This document shows positions 52,365-60,634 of a stretch of 64,000 bases of DNA, in pieces. Numbering within the stretch: position 1 is the first letter of the stretch; every line of letters begins with the position of its first letter. This DNA is from Rhodospirillaceae bacterium. GTDB lineage: Bacteria; Pseudomonadota; Alphaproteobacteria; UBA8366. Made by a program: the position numbers and the translations under genes. The notes beneath the pieces were generated by a model, which saw only the letters and a list, made by a program, of their open reading frames with translations, searched no databases and had not been told where the DNA came from. Location of the stretch: NCBI GenBank assembly GCA_002716125.1, contig PAZH01000040.1, forward strand, positions 1 through 64,000. The letters are read 5' to 3'.

Positions 52365-53351
52365 ATGCCGGACGACAACGTCTTCTTCGACCTTATCGAT
52401 CGAATTGTGTGCCTGGATGTGGGGGGCCGCGGCGTTGCGGGGCTTTTCGAACCGGCACGCGCCCTCGTTGACGGGCCGCTATCACTGGCGGCTGCAAATC
52501 ATCTTGCCGATGTAAAGAGCGGCGACGCGGTTTTCATCATTACGGGCTCGCTCACCCGTGCGAGCGTGTCGCCGGATATTGCCGAGAACGACGGTCCGAT
52601 CGGGGCGGCGGTACTCGCACGGGCTCTCAGCCTCGGATGCAATGCCATTCCCGTCATCATTGTGGATGCTTCGATTCGCGACCGTGTCGCCAAGATGGTC
52701 GCTTTCGCGGGTTTGAACGTCGTTTCGTACGAACAAGCAAAAACCGCGACCGCCTTGCCGCGCTTCACCGGTGTCGCGGTGTTGGAGAACGGTGCGATTG
52801 AAGAGGCCGCCGCCCGACAGGCCGCCATGCGCCTCCTGGACACCTATGCGCCGAAGACCGTCATCGCCTGTGAACGGGCCGGTATGTCCGCGGACGGAAC
52901 GTATCGGAATGCGTTGGGCCAGGATTACAGCGAAGGGCGCGAAAAGCTCGATTATGTCGTCGAACTCGCATCGGAACGCGGTTTGCCAACCATTGGTATC
53001 GGCGACGGCGGTAATGAGATCGGGATGGGCGCTGTTAAGGAAGCTGTCGCAGCCCACATTCCGCACGGCGATGTCCTCTGCGCCGAAATGGCGACCGACG
53101 TGCTCGTCCCCGCCGGTGTCTCGAACTGGGGCTGTTACGCTGTCGCGGCGGCGCTCGCCATCCTAAAGAACAATCCGAAACTCGCGCACACGTCAGCGGC
53201 TGAACGGCGGTTGCTGGATTTCTCGCCGTCCGCCGGCCTCGTCGACGGGATGTCCGGCATGTTGGATGCGACGGGCGACGGCATGCATCCAGATGTGCAT
53301 GCAAGCGTCGTCGCGCTCTTATCACAAACCGTTCAGCGCGCGCTCTCTTAA
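52365..53351 (+). CDS. DUF4392 (D-glutamate cyclase-like C-terminal domain) protein
   Basis: The 328-residue protein has the pattern of the DUF4392 family (PF14336): AVFIITGSLTRASVSPDIAE, NDGPIGAAVLARAL, TVIACERAGMSADGTYRNAL, TIGIGDGGNEIGMGAVKEAV and FSPSAGLVDGMSGMLDATGD. In vertebrate D-glutamate cyclase this domain removes D-glutamate, and bacterial relatives are largely uncharacterised; some may act on 2-hydroxy or D-amino acids. It follows ghrA by three bases, so a shared role in 2-keto/hydroxy or D-amino acid metabolism is inferred. It is not certain to be a cyclase. Confidence 0.82.
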   Translation: MPDDNVFFDLIDRIVCLDVGGRGVAGLFEPARALVDGPLSLAAANHLADVKSGDAVFIITGSLTRASVSPDIAENDGPIGAAVLARALSLGCNAIPVIIVDASIRDRVAKMVAFAGLNVVSYEQAKTATALPRFTGVAVLENGAIEEAAARQAAMRLLDTYAPKTVIACERAGMSADGTYRNALGQDYSEGREKLDYVVELASERGLPTIGIGDGGNEIGMGAVKEAVAAHIPHGDVLCAEMATDVLVPAGVSNWGCYAVAAALAILKNNPKLAHTSAAERRLLDFSPSAGLVDGMSGMLDATGDGMHPDVHASVVALLSQTVQRALS

Positions 53352-53441
53352 GGTTTACTGGCGCTTTCGATATAGGCTTTTAGAATATCGCTCACCTAAT
53401 CGACGCCGATTGCTGGCGTCATGACCAATATGAGGAAACAA

Positions 53442-53915
53442 ATGGGTGAAAAACTCGACGCGGGAGATATCTTTCCCGATCTAGAGGTGAATGTCGTCGG
53501 CGGCGGCACCTTCAACCTCAAAGACAATCTGGACGCTAGGTACAACATCGTTCTCCTTTACAGAGGACACTGGTGACCTTACTGCCGCCGGCAGTTGGCC
53601 GGCTATGAAGCGTTAAAGGACGAGCTTGCGGCAACAGATGCGAAAGTGGTGCTCGCAGGCAGCGTCGACGGCGAAGACAAATACCCAGAGCTTGGTGCGG
53701 ACCTCACTTTCCCCGTCGCGGTCAACATGACGCGCGAGCAGGGCGATTCCGTGGGATCGTGGTGGGAAGACCGCCGCAGCATCATCCAACCGTCCGAATT
53801 CATTATCCGTAAGGACGACAGCGTCGCTTCTTCAACCTACAGCTCCGGGCCGATCGGCCGTATGGAGCCGGAAGATGCGGTGAAGCTGATCAAACTCTAC
53901 GCGTCGCGCGAATAG
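53442..53915 (+). CDS. Peroxiredoxin-like selenoprotein (AhpC/TSA family) with in-frame UGA as Sec45
   Basis: From ATG 53442 the frame reads MGEKLDAGDIFPDLEVNV, then LLYRGHW, UGA at 53574-53576, PYCRRQLAGYEALKDELAAT and on to a normal stop at 53915. Relatives have RGHWCPYCRRQLAGYE, so UGA replaces exactly the first Cys of the WCPYC redox motif. Only a 106-residue fragment would be called without recoding. A hairpin fitting a bacterial SECIS follows the UGA (see 53574-53603), and SelD is encoded 5 kb away. The protein (157 residues counting Sec) should be a thiol/selenol-dependent peroxidase or disulfide reductase. TGAGGAAAC gives the ribosome binding site. A strong terminator follows at 53962. 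selA, selB and selC are not in the window. Confidence 0.88.
53574..53603 (+). promoter_or_regulatory. Predicted bacterial SECIS element after UGA codon 45
   Basis: The UGA is at 53574-53576. GCCGGC at 53587-53592 pairs perfectly with GCCGGC at 53598-53603 around the five-base loop AGUUG, whose second base is G. The loop begins 16 bases after the UGA. Bacterial SECIS hairpins are known to lie just after the UGA, with a small loop having G in its first two positions, so this is a good fit. It would bind SelB to place selenocysteine. The evidence is sequence and context only; folding energy was not computed. Confidence 0.7.
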
Positions 53916-53961
53916 TCGCACCGCCCGCCGCTTGGCAGCGGACGGGAATCGCACTAAATAC

Positions 53962-53998
53962 CGGGGGCTCGTCTAACGCCGAGCCCCCGTTTGTTTTT
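53962..53998 (+). terminator. Strong rho-independent terminator after the selenoprotein gene
   Basis: CGGGGGCTCG (53962-53971) pairs with CGAGCCCCCG (53980-53989) around an eight-base loop, followed by TTTGTTTTT. It ends the selenoprotein transcript and lies just before the hydrolase gene, which therefore needs its own promoter or readthrough. It is the clearest terminator in the window. Confidence 0.92.
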
Positions 53999-54020
53999 GC
54001 TGCACGAGCCAGGAGGCCGC

Positions 54021-54902
54021 ATGGCCATCGACATCCCCGGACCGACTTCGCATTCCTATTTCTCGCAACGCCTACGTCTTCACTACGTCGACTGGGGCAA
54101 TGCGGACGCGCCGCCACTTCTTCTCGTTCATGGTGGTCGAGACCATTGCCGGAATTGGGATTGGGTCGCGGAAGCCTTGCGCGAAGACTGGCATATCATT
54201 GCGCCGGACCTGCGCGGTCACGGTGATTCGCAGTGGATGATCGGGGGCAGCTATGGTCTCTCCGACTATGTTTACGACATCGCCCAATTGCTGCATCAAA
54301 CCAAACATCAACCCATTACGATAATTGGCCACTCGCTCGGCGGGGCAATCAGCCTGCAATACACCGCCCTCTATCCAGAGACCGTACGCAAACTCGTGGC
54401 CATCGAAGGGCTCGGTTGGCCACCGGACCAAGTGAAGGAACGCGAAAACAAACAGCCTGAAGAGCGGATCACCGAATGGGTCGACTTTACGCGCGGCATA
54501 TCCGGCCGCGTGGCGCGACGCTACCCTTCGATCGAAGAGGCCTTCCAGCGTATGCAAGAGGCGAACCCGCACCTCACACCGGATCAAGCTCGTCATCTGA
54601 CGGTCCACGGCGTCAACCAAAACGAAGACGGCACGTATAGCTGGAAGTACGACAACTACACGCGCATTCGCGCACCCTTCGGCTTTCCAGAGTCTGAGCG
54701 TCAAAAACTCTGGCAGCGCATCACCTGTCCAACATTACTGGTGCGCGGCACGGAAAGTTGGGCCAGCGATCCGGAAGTCGACGGACGAGCCCAGCATTTT
54801 CAAAATGCACAGTTCGCAAATTTCGAAGGTGCCGGACACTGGGTCCACCACGATAAACTCAACGAGTTTATGGCGACCGTTAAGGAATTCCTGGCCGATT
54901 AA
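54021..54902 (+). CDS. Alpha/beta-fold hydrolase
   Basis: A 293-residue alpha/beta hydrolase. The oxyanion region is LLLVHGGRDHCRNWDWVAEA, the nucleophile elbow is IGHSLGGAISLQYTALYPE (GHSLGG with Ser), the acid is expected near GTESWASDPEVDG and the His in GAGHWVHHDKLNEF. These make a complete Ser-Asp-His triad. It probably hydrolyses an ester or a similar bond of unknown substrate. AGGAGG precedes ATG 54021. A strong terminator separates it from the selenoprotein gene. Its stop is 8 bases from the end of egtD, convergent. A role in selenoneine metabolism is possible by position only. Confidence 0.88.
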   Translation: MAIDIPGPTSHSYFSQRLRLHYVDWGNADAPPLLLVHGGRDHCRNWDWVAEALREDWHIIAPDLRGHGDSQWMIGGSYGLSDYVYDIAQLLHQTKHQPITIIGHSLGGAISLQYTALYPETVRKLVAIEGLGWPPDQVKERENKQPEERITEWVDFTRGISGRVARRYPSIEEAFQRMQEANPHLTPDQARHLTVHGVNQNEDGTYSWKYDNYTRIRAPFGFPESERQKLWQRITCPTLLVRGTESWASDPEVDGRAQHFQNAQFANFEGAGHWVHHDKLNEFMATVKEFLAD

Positions 54903-54910
54903 GGCCGAGT

Positions 54911-55876
54911 TTATTCGACTTCGAAGTAGTGCACACTAAAGAGTGCTGCCGCATCGCTCCAAACTTGTTTTGGCGCAAAACCCGCATTGCGCGCCAAGTC
55001 TTGGAACTCTTCGATCTCGTATTTGTGTGAGTTCTCGGTATGGATCCTCTCGCCTGCGGCAAACTCGAACATGCGATTGCCAAGCTTCACCACTTGATCA
55101 CGCGAACTGATCAGGAACATCTCGATGCGACCATCTTCGACATTGTAGGGTGCATCGTGCGTAAAGGCCGAGAGATCGAAATCACCGCCGAGCTCGTTGT
55201 TGATACGCGTCAGTAGATTGAGATTGAAATCGGCGGTGACACCGGCACTGTCATTATAGGCATCATAAAGAACCGCTTCGTCTTTTTTCCGGTCGGCGCC
55301 AATCAACAGTCCGCCACCCTTACCGACATGCGCCGCGATCCGCTTTAAAAATGCGGCGGCGGCTTGCGTCTCGAAATTGCCGATGGTCGAACCCGGAAAG
55401 AATGCGACACGGCGCTCGCCCGGAATACCTTCTGGAATATCGAAATCCTGCGAAAAATCCGTACAGAGCGCATGGACCTGGAGCGCCGGATAGTCATGCG
55501 CCAAATTTTCCGCCGCCGCGCGAAGATGCTCGCGGGAGATATCAACCGCGATGTAGGACGCCGGTTCTTCAAGCGCGTCCAGCAAGACGCGGACTTTCTC
55601 GATCGAGCCGCAACCATATTCCAGGACCTGCACACCCGGCCCGATCACGGCTGCCATCTCCCCCGCTTTCTCGCGCATCAGAGCCGTTTCCGTGCGCGTT
55701 GGATAATACTCCGGCAATTCGCAAATCTGGTCGAAGAGTTTGGAGCCGTGCGCGTCGTAGAAGTACTTACACGGCAAGGATTTGGGAGAGGCGGATAGCC
55801 CTGCGATCACGTCACCGAGAAAATCGTCTTCGGCGGGCGAAAGGTCGCTGAAGGAAGCAAGTTTAGGTTCTGGCAT
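54911..55876 (-). CDS. egtD: L-histidine N-alpha-methyltransferase (EgtD)
   Basis: The 321-residue protein is the exact usual length of EgtD. Key motifs are VLEYGCGSIEKVRVLLDAL (SAM binding), YIAVDISREHLRAAAENLA, VAFFPGSTIGNFE and AYNDSAGVTADFNLNLLTRI, with the tail FSVHYFEVE. It adds three methyl groups to histidine to make hercynine, the acceptor for ergothioneine and selenoneine. ATG 55876 is chosen since the 11 upstream residues are not part of the family. It is 54 bases after the SenA-like gene stop and is the last gene of that minus-strand pair. Confidence 0.95.
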   Translation of the reverse strand: MPEPKLASFSDLSPAEDDFLGDVIAGLSASPKSLPCKYFYDAHGSKLFDQICELPEYYPTRTETALMREKAGEMAAVIGPGVQVLEYGCGSIEKVRVLLDALEEPASYIAVDISREHLRAAAENLAHDYPALQVHALCTDFSQDFDIPEGIPGERRVAFFPGSTIGNFETQAAAAFLKRIAAHVGKGGGLLIGADRKKDEAVLYDAYNDSAGVTADFNLNLLTRINNELGGDFDLSAFTHDAPYNVEDGRIEMFLISSRDQVVKLGNRMFEFAAGERIHTENSHKYEIEEFQDLARNAGFAPKQVWSDAAALFSVHYFEVE

Positions 55877-55930
55877 GACCGGGATGCAATTTGAGGTGCC
55901 CGGCACCATAGCGACCCCTGCAGCTCGACG

Positions 55931-57232
55931 TCAAATCGCGCAGGTACGGAAACCGCCTATCGTATCGCGACGGTCGGGTGTGAAGAAATTTCGATAGGTA
56001 TTGCTCACCATCCGGCTCCGGGTCGCCCAAGCGCCACCCCTTAGAACCTTTCGCGTGCCAAACCACGGTTTCGAATAATCCTCGTACGGATCGACGCTGA
56101 AACCGGGGAAAGGCAAAAAGTCGCTCGAGGTCCATTCCCACACATTGCCGATCATCTGACGACACCCGACGGCGCTGTCACCTGCCGGATAGGCCCCAAC
56201 ATCGACAACTCCCAGATGCCGTCCGTCGAGATTTGCCGGGCATCCATCTATGGAATCCCCCCAAGCATACCGGCGTTTCGGCATATCGCTTTTAAGTTGC
56301 CCGGTTGGGCGATAAGCCGCCGCCGCTTCCCATTCGGCTTCGCTCGGCAAACGACGACCGGCCCATCGGCACCAAGCTTCAGCCTCGAACCAGCTCACGT
56401 GACTAACCGGATGATTTGGCGGCAGCGGAATTTCCGTGTCGAAAGTACGCACCCACCAGTTGCCGTCATCGCCGCGTCGCCAATAGATGGGATGCACCGC
56501 CTTAACTTCTTCACGCCAGCGCCAGCCCGCGTCGCTCCAGTAACGCTTGTCGGAATAGCCGCCCGCTTCGACGAAGTCGCGGAACGCCGCGTTCGTCACC
56601 GGGGTTCTTGCAATCTGAAACGGCGCAATTTCGACCACATGCCCGAACTTCTCGTTATCGAAGATGAACGGTCCGCCCGCGCGCGAACCAAGCTCGATCT
56701 GACCGCCCGCTACATCGGCATCCCCCGGTAAGGCGCCAACATCGGGCGCAACTTGGTCCTTGGCTGCGCGAAACTCAGGCGCCGGATATGAGAGCGTTTG
56801 GCGCGTGTAGGTGAAGGCCTCGTCGTGCATATCCTCATGGAAGGTCGTCAGCTGGTAGAGATAGGATTCCTCTTCATTCGCTTCGCCGTCTTTCAGGCGG
56901 TCGATCATCGCGTCTTCGACCGCGCGCATATACTGAAACGTCCCGTGCAAATCCGGCAGGTCGAGATCCCATCGTGTATCGTGATGAACTTTCATCGAGT
57001 CGTAGAGTTTATCGGTCTGGGGCATAATCGGATCCGCTTTGTCGATACGCCGAAGAACGAAATGTTCGTGAAACCAGGCCAAATGCCCGATCTCCCAGAG
57101 CAATGGATTGACGATGTCGATCCGAGGCCCCATCAATTGATCATCGTCCAGACCGTGAACCAACTCAATCGTGCGCCCCCTGGCATCCTGGAGATTGGAA
57201 ACCAAAGTTTCTTTCGTCAGTCTTTCACTCAT
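55931..57232 (-). CDS. senA: Selenoneine synthase SenA-like / EgtB-family non-haem iron enzyme
   Basis: A 433-residue protein of the EgtB-family plan: an N-terminal DinB-like domain and a C-terminal FGE/sulfatase-modifying-factor domain. Iron ligands are visible: GHLAWFHEH (His 50) and FHEDMH (His 132 and His 136), the positions of EgtB's iron-binding His residues. The C-terminal domain has RLPSEAEWEAAAAYRP, the FGE core, and ends NFFTPDRRDTIGGFRTC. EgtB-like enzymes join sulfur donors to hercynine with O2; SenA joins a selenosugar. The neighbouring SenB and SelD genes make SenA likely, but a plain EgtB cannot be excluded from sequence alone. ATG 57232 is 24 bases from senB's start. Confidence 0.82.
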   Translation of the reverse strand: MSERLTKETLVSNLQDARGRTIELVHGLDDDQLMGPRIDIVNPLLWEIGHLAWFHEHFVLRRIDKADPIMPQTDKLYDSMKVHHDTRWDLDLPDLHGTFQYMRAVEDAMIDRLKDGEANEEESYLYQLTTFHEDMHDEAFTYTRQTLSYPAPEFRAAKDQVAPDVGALPGDADVAGGQIELGSRAGGPFIFDNEKFGHVVEIAPFQIARTPVTNAAFRDFVEAGGYSDKRYWSDAGWRWREEVKAVHPIYWRRGDDGNWWVRTFDTEIPLPPNHPVSHVSWFEAEAWCRWAGRRLPSEAEWEAAAAYRPTGQLKSDMPKRRYAWGDSIDGCPANLDGRHLGVVDVGAYPAGDSAVGCRQMIGNVWEWTSSDFLPFPGFSVDPYEDYSKPWFGTRKVLRGGAWATRSRMVSNTYRNFFTPDRRDTIGGFRTCAI

Positions 57233-57256
57233 CTCGCAGCAATCAATCGGTCGTTC

Positions 57257-58216
57257 ATGAAAATCACCATCGTCACCCCCGCCAAGAAAGGCGACCGGTC
57301 CGGAAACCGTGCGACGGCCAATCGATGGTCCGCTATTCTCAAGAAGCTCGGTCATCGGCCGCGCACACTCACGGAATACGACGGCGCGCCGAGCGATGCA
57401 ATGCTGGCAATTCACGCCTGGCGGAGCGCGTCCTCCATTCGCCGATTCCGGGAAGATCACCCGCATATTCCGTTGATTCTCTGTCTTGCCGGGACCGACA
57501 TCAATAGCTTCCAGACCACCCACCCCGAGGAGACGCATGGTTCCATGGCACTGGCCGATCACTTGGTCTGTCTCCACAATCGCGTCGCACGCGCGATTCC
57601 ACGTCGATTTCACAGGAAGCTCCACGTCATTCGACAATCGGCCCCGCCGATCCGGCGCAAGCACCCGCTAAAACGCAAGTTCGAGATTATGGTTGCCGGC
57701 CATCTTCGCGATGAAAAAGACCCGATGCGCGCGGCTAAAGCGGCTCGAAGATTGCCTGATACATCGCTGATTCAAGTCGTCCATATGGGTAAAGCGATCG
57801 ACAATGCATATCGCGACGTAGCCGTCGAAGAAATGAGCCAGAACGCGCGATACCATTGGGTTGGCGAGGTTCCCAGGTGGCAAGTCCGACAGAAAATGGC
57901 CCGCGCCCGCGCCATGGTCATTTCATCTTGCCAAGAGGGTGGCGCCAATGTGGTCTCCGAAGCGATCATGGCCGGCCTTCCTGTTATCGCCTCCAAAATA
58001 GACGGCAATGTCGGACTGCTCGGCGCAGACTATCAAGGCTACTACCCCACCGAAGACACGCTTGCGCTCGCCAAATTGCTGATGCGCCTGGAAACGGACA
58101 AAGGGTTCTTTAAGGCTCTTTCAGCTCAAGTTCGCGCCCTAAGACCCGAATTTACGGAAAAGCGTGAACTCGCCGCGTGGAAATCTCTCTTGGCTGGCCT
58201 TAACCAAGGAGCGTGA
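57257..58216 (+). CDS. senB: Selenosugar synthase SenB-like GT-B glycosyltransferase
   Basis: The 319-residue protein opens MKITIVTPAKKGDRSGNRAT, the conserved start of the SenB-type family, and continues LHAWRSASSIRRF-like AIHAWRSASSIRRFREDHPH and LILCLAGTDINSFQ. The C-terminal half has IMVAGHLRDEKDPMRAAKA, WVGEVPRWQ and SCQEGGANVVSEAIMAGLPV, the nucleotide-sugar site of GT-B enzymes. SenB links selenophosphate to a UDP-sugar to give a selenosugar, which SenA then joins to hercynine. It is divergent from senA, with starts 24 bases apart, and its end overlaps the convergent selD gene by 17 bases. Confidence 0.85.
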   Translation: MKITIVTPAKKGDRSGNRATANRWSAILKKLGHRPRTLTEYDGAPSDAMLAIHAWRSASSIRRFREDHPHIPLILCLAGTDINSFQTTHPEETHGSMALADHLVCLHNRVARAIPRRFHRKLHVIRQSAPPIRRKHPLKRKFEIMVAGHLRDEKDPMRAAKAARRLPDTSLIQVVHMGKAIDNAYRDVAVEEMSQNARYHWVGEVPRWQVRQKMARARAMVISSCQEGGANVVSEAIMAGLPVIASKIDGNVGLLGADYQGYYPTEDTLALAKLLMRLETDKGFFKALSAQVRALRPEFTEKRELAAWKSLLAGLNQGA

Positions 58217-60467
58217 TCGGCTCCAAATGGTTGCTCTGCGGCAGAATTCGGCCGACGACCGTCGCTGTTGAATAGCCGGCTTCACGCAGCGCATCGACAC
58301 AACCTTCGGCCTCAGCTTCCGGCACAGTCGCCAAAAGACCGCCCGCGGTCTGCGGGTCGAAGATTAGCGGCAGCAGCTCCGACTCTCGTCCGCCGTTGGA
58401 ATCCGCCCGGATGGCCCGCCGCAACCGGACGTTCTGTGGCTGCAAGGATGAGAAAATACCATTCCGCACGCAGTCCAATGCGCCATCCAAGAGCGGCAAC
58501 GCATTGAGATCCAGTTCGACATCGACTTCCGAGGGGCGGGCCATTTCAACCAGGTGTCCAAGCAGACCGAAACCCGTCACGTCCGTGCAAGCGGTAGCAC
58601 CACGTGCAAACAGAACTTCGGATCCTATGCGGTTCGACTGCACCATCGATGCCAACGCATCATCGATCCATCGGCCCTTGGCGTCGCCTCGCATATCGGC
58701 CGCGAACAAGGTGCCGGTGCCGAGCGGCTTCGTGAGGATCAAGCGGTCGCCCGCCTGCATGCCGCCTTTGCGAAGAATTTTATCCCGGTCGGCAAGACCG
58801 TTGATCGAGAAGCCAAGCGCCAGCTCCGAGGCTTCGCTCGTATGGCCGCCGACAAGCGACGCGCCGGCATCCGCCAATACATCCATCGCGCCCGACATCA
58901 TATGGAACAGTGCTTCTTCGACCTTCGCTTCCGGTCCGAACGGCACGGATGCAACGGCAAGCGCGGATTGCGGCTCCGCCCCCATCGCAAATACGTCACC
59001 GAGCGCATGATTGGCCGCCACCTGGCCGAAAATATATGGGTCGTCGACAAACGCGCGGAAGAAATCGACCGTGTGTACCATAACCTTGCCGGGCGGCACT
59101 TCGACGACCGCCGCGTCATCCGGTTCATTCAGTCCAATCAGAACGTCCGGTCGTTTGACCGGCTCCAACATCTGCAAGGCACGGCCGAGAACATCCGTCC
59201 CAACTTTGGCGCCGCAACCGCCGCAGCGCATTGCAATGGCGGAAATCTCCTTCATCGCCTCGGCATCTGCGAGTCCAGCGGCGATTTCGACCTCGTTGTC
59301 CTCTTCCATTTTCGGCAGGTCTTGGTATTTCCGCATCCAACGAAGGTCGATCCAATTCTTGAGCTGCCACACCCATTCGCCTTCGACGGCCCAACCGTTT
59401 CGCGAGCCAACCGCGTATTTGTCGCCCGTGGAGACCAAACTTAGGAAATCGCTTTGCGGACGGAACGACTTGAGCGGACGTCCTGTCAATGCGCGTCGCA
59501 AGTTCTCCGCCAGCGGCGGGCCCTGCCGCACCGCAAATACGCCGGCTTTAGGCCGCGGATGACTGGCGACGCCGGCGATATCGCCAGCTGCAAAGATACC
59601 GGGATGCGATTCCGTCTCGAGCGTATCGTGCACGGCGATGAAACCGCGATCGTCGAGCCCCAATTTGGTCTCCTGGCGCAGCCAAGGCGCAGCACCAGCG
59701 GGTGTCACCCAGAGGATCTCATCGAGCGCGATACGCGCGCCGTTTTCACAGGTCACCGCGCCGTCTTCGACCCCGACGACTTTATGGTTGGTGTGAACCT
59801 GAACACCACGCTCTTTCAGGACACGATTGAACTTTCGGCGGACGGACGGGTTGTGGGAGACGAGGACATCGTTCGCGTCCGTGATCAGATGAAATTTGAT
59901 GTGATCCGATGCGCGGCCGGCCTCTTTGAAATCCCGGCGTAACCGGTGCTCGATGGCGAGTAGAACTTCAACTCCACCGGCACCCGCACCCACGCCGCCA
60001 ATGTGAATCTCGTCCGAACGTTCCCGCACACGATCAAACAGCCCCTGCCAGCGATCCACAAAATTGTTAATGGGTTTAACCGGCGTTACATGCGCTTTCG
60101 CGCCCGGCGTTTCCATATGCGGCGTTGAGCCGATATTGACCGACAATACGTCGAATGCAACGGGCGGTCGGTTTCGGCAAACCACCTTCTTGTTGACGTG
60201 GTCGATGCCGACAGCTTCGTCGTGATAAATGCGCGCACCCGCAAACTGCGCGAGCGGCCGAAGGTCTATGTGCGTTTCATCGAATTCGTAGTGCCCGGCG
60301 ATATATCCGGGCAGCATGCCGGAGTACGGTGTGTCCACATCCCGCGTTATCAACGTGATTCGAACACCCGGCATAGGCTTCATACCGAACATCTTCAGCA
60401 CGGCGACATGTGAATGGCCGCCGCCAATAAGGACGAGATCTTTTACGATTGGCGTATCGGATTTCAT
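58200..60467 (-). CDS. selD: FAD/NAD oxidoreductase-SelD fusion (selenide, water dikinase; SenC role)
   Basis: A 755-residue fusion. Residues 1-385 are a FAD-binding NADH-dehydrogenase-like domain (LVLIGGGHSHVAVLKMFGM, GVGAGAGGVEVLLAIEHRL, FAAGDIAGV). Residues 405-755 are SelD: MRCGGCGAKVGTDVLGRALQ carries the catalytic Cys (Cys, not Sec) and Lys, then LNEPDDAAVVEVPPGKVMV, TVDFFRAFVDDPYIFGQVAA, NHALGDVFAMGA, VGGHTSEASELALGFSINGL, TDVTGFGLLGHL and IFDPQTAGGLLATVPE. SelD makes selenophosphate from selenide and ATP; it supplies both selenocysteine and selenoneine. SenC is a SelD-type protein, so this gene fits that role. The fused oxidoreductase may deliver reduced selenium. Confidence 0.93.
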   Translation of the reverse strand: MKSDTPIVKDLVLIGGGHSHVAVLKMFGMKPMPGVRITLITRDVDTPYSGMLPGYIAGHYEFDETHIDLRPLAQFAGARIYHDEAVGIDHVNKKVVCRNRPPVAFDVLSVNIGSTPHMETPGAKAHVTPVKPINNFVDRWQGLFDRVRERSDEIHIGGVGAGAGGVEVLLAIEHRLRRDFKEAGRASDHIKFHLITDANDVLVSHNPSVRRKFNRVLKERGVQVHTNHKVVGVEDGAVTCENGARIALDEILWVTPAGAAPWLRQETKLGLDDRGFIAVHDTLETESHPGIFAAGDIAGVASHPRPKAGVFAVRQGPPLAENLRRALTGRPLKSFRPQSDFLSLVSTGDKYAVGSRNGWAVEGEWVWQLKNWIDLRWMRKYQDLPKMEEDNEVEIAAGLADAEAMKEISAIAMRCGGCGAKVGTDVLGRALQMLEPVKRPDVLIGLNEPDDAAVVEVPPGKVMVHTVDFFRAFVDDPYIFGQVAANHALGDVFAMGAEPQSALAVASVPFGPEAKVEEALFHMMSGAMDVLADAGASLVGGHTSEASELALGFSINGLADRDKILRKGGMQAGDRLILTKPLGTGTLFAADMRGDAKGRWIDDALASMVQSNRIGSEVLFARGATACTDVTGFGLLGHLVEMARPSEVDVELDLNALPLLDGALDCVRNGIFSSLQPQNVRLRRAIRADSNGGRESELLPLIFDPQTAGGLLATVPEAEAEGCVDALREAGYSTATVVGRILPQSNHLEPITLLG

Positions 60468-60634
60468 GATCCCATACCTAGCAAAGTCCTTCTCTCTCGA
60501 CCATCAAAAGAAAATTACGTGTGTGTCACACCAACCAGATTGGTTTTTCCGTTCACAAATTTAAGGCGGATCGTGGCAAAAACATCTATTTGCCTTAGAG
60601 TTCTTCGTTGATGGAACCGAAAGGGTCACAAGTC

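Noticed and set aside
53574-53576. The UGA in the peroxiredoxin-like gene as a simple nonsense mutation
   Set aside because: It falls exactly on the redox Cys, the SECIS-like hairpin follows it, the rest of the frame is intact and selD is nearby; all favour selenocysteine, although resequencing would settle it.
58554-59444. A 296-codon open frame on the plus strand
   Set aside because: Antisense to the SelD domain, which has its full set of motifs.
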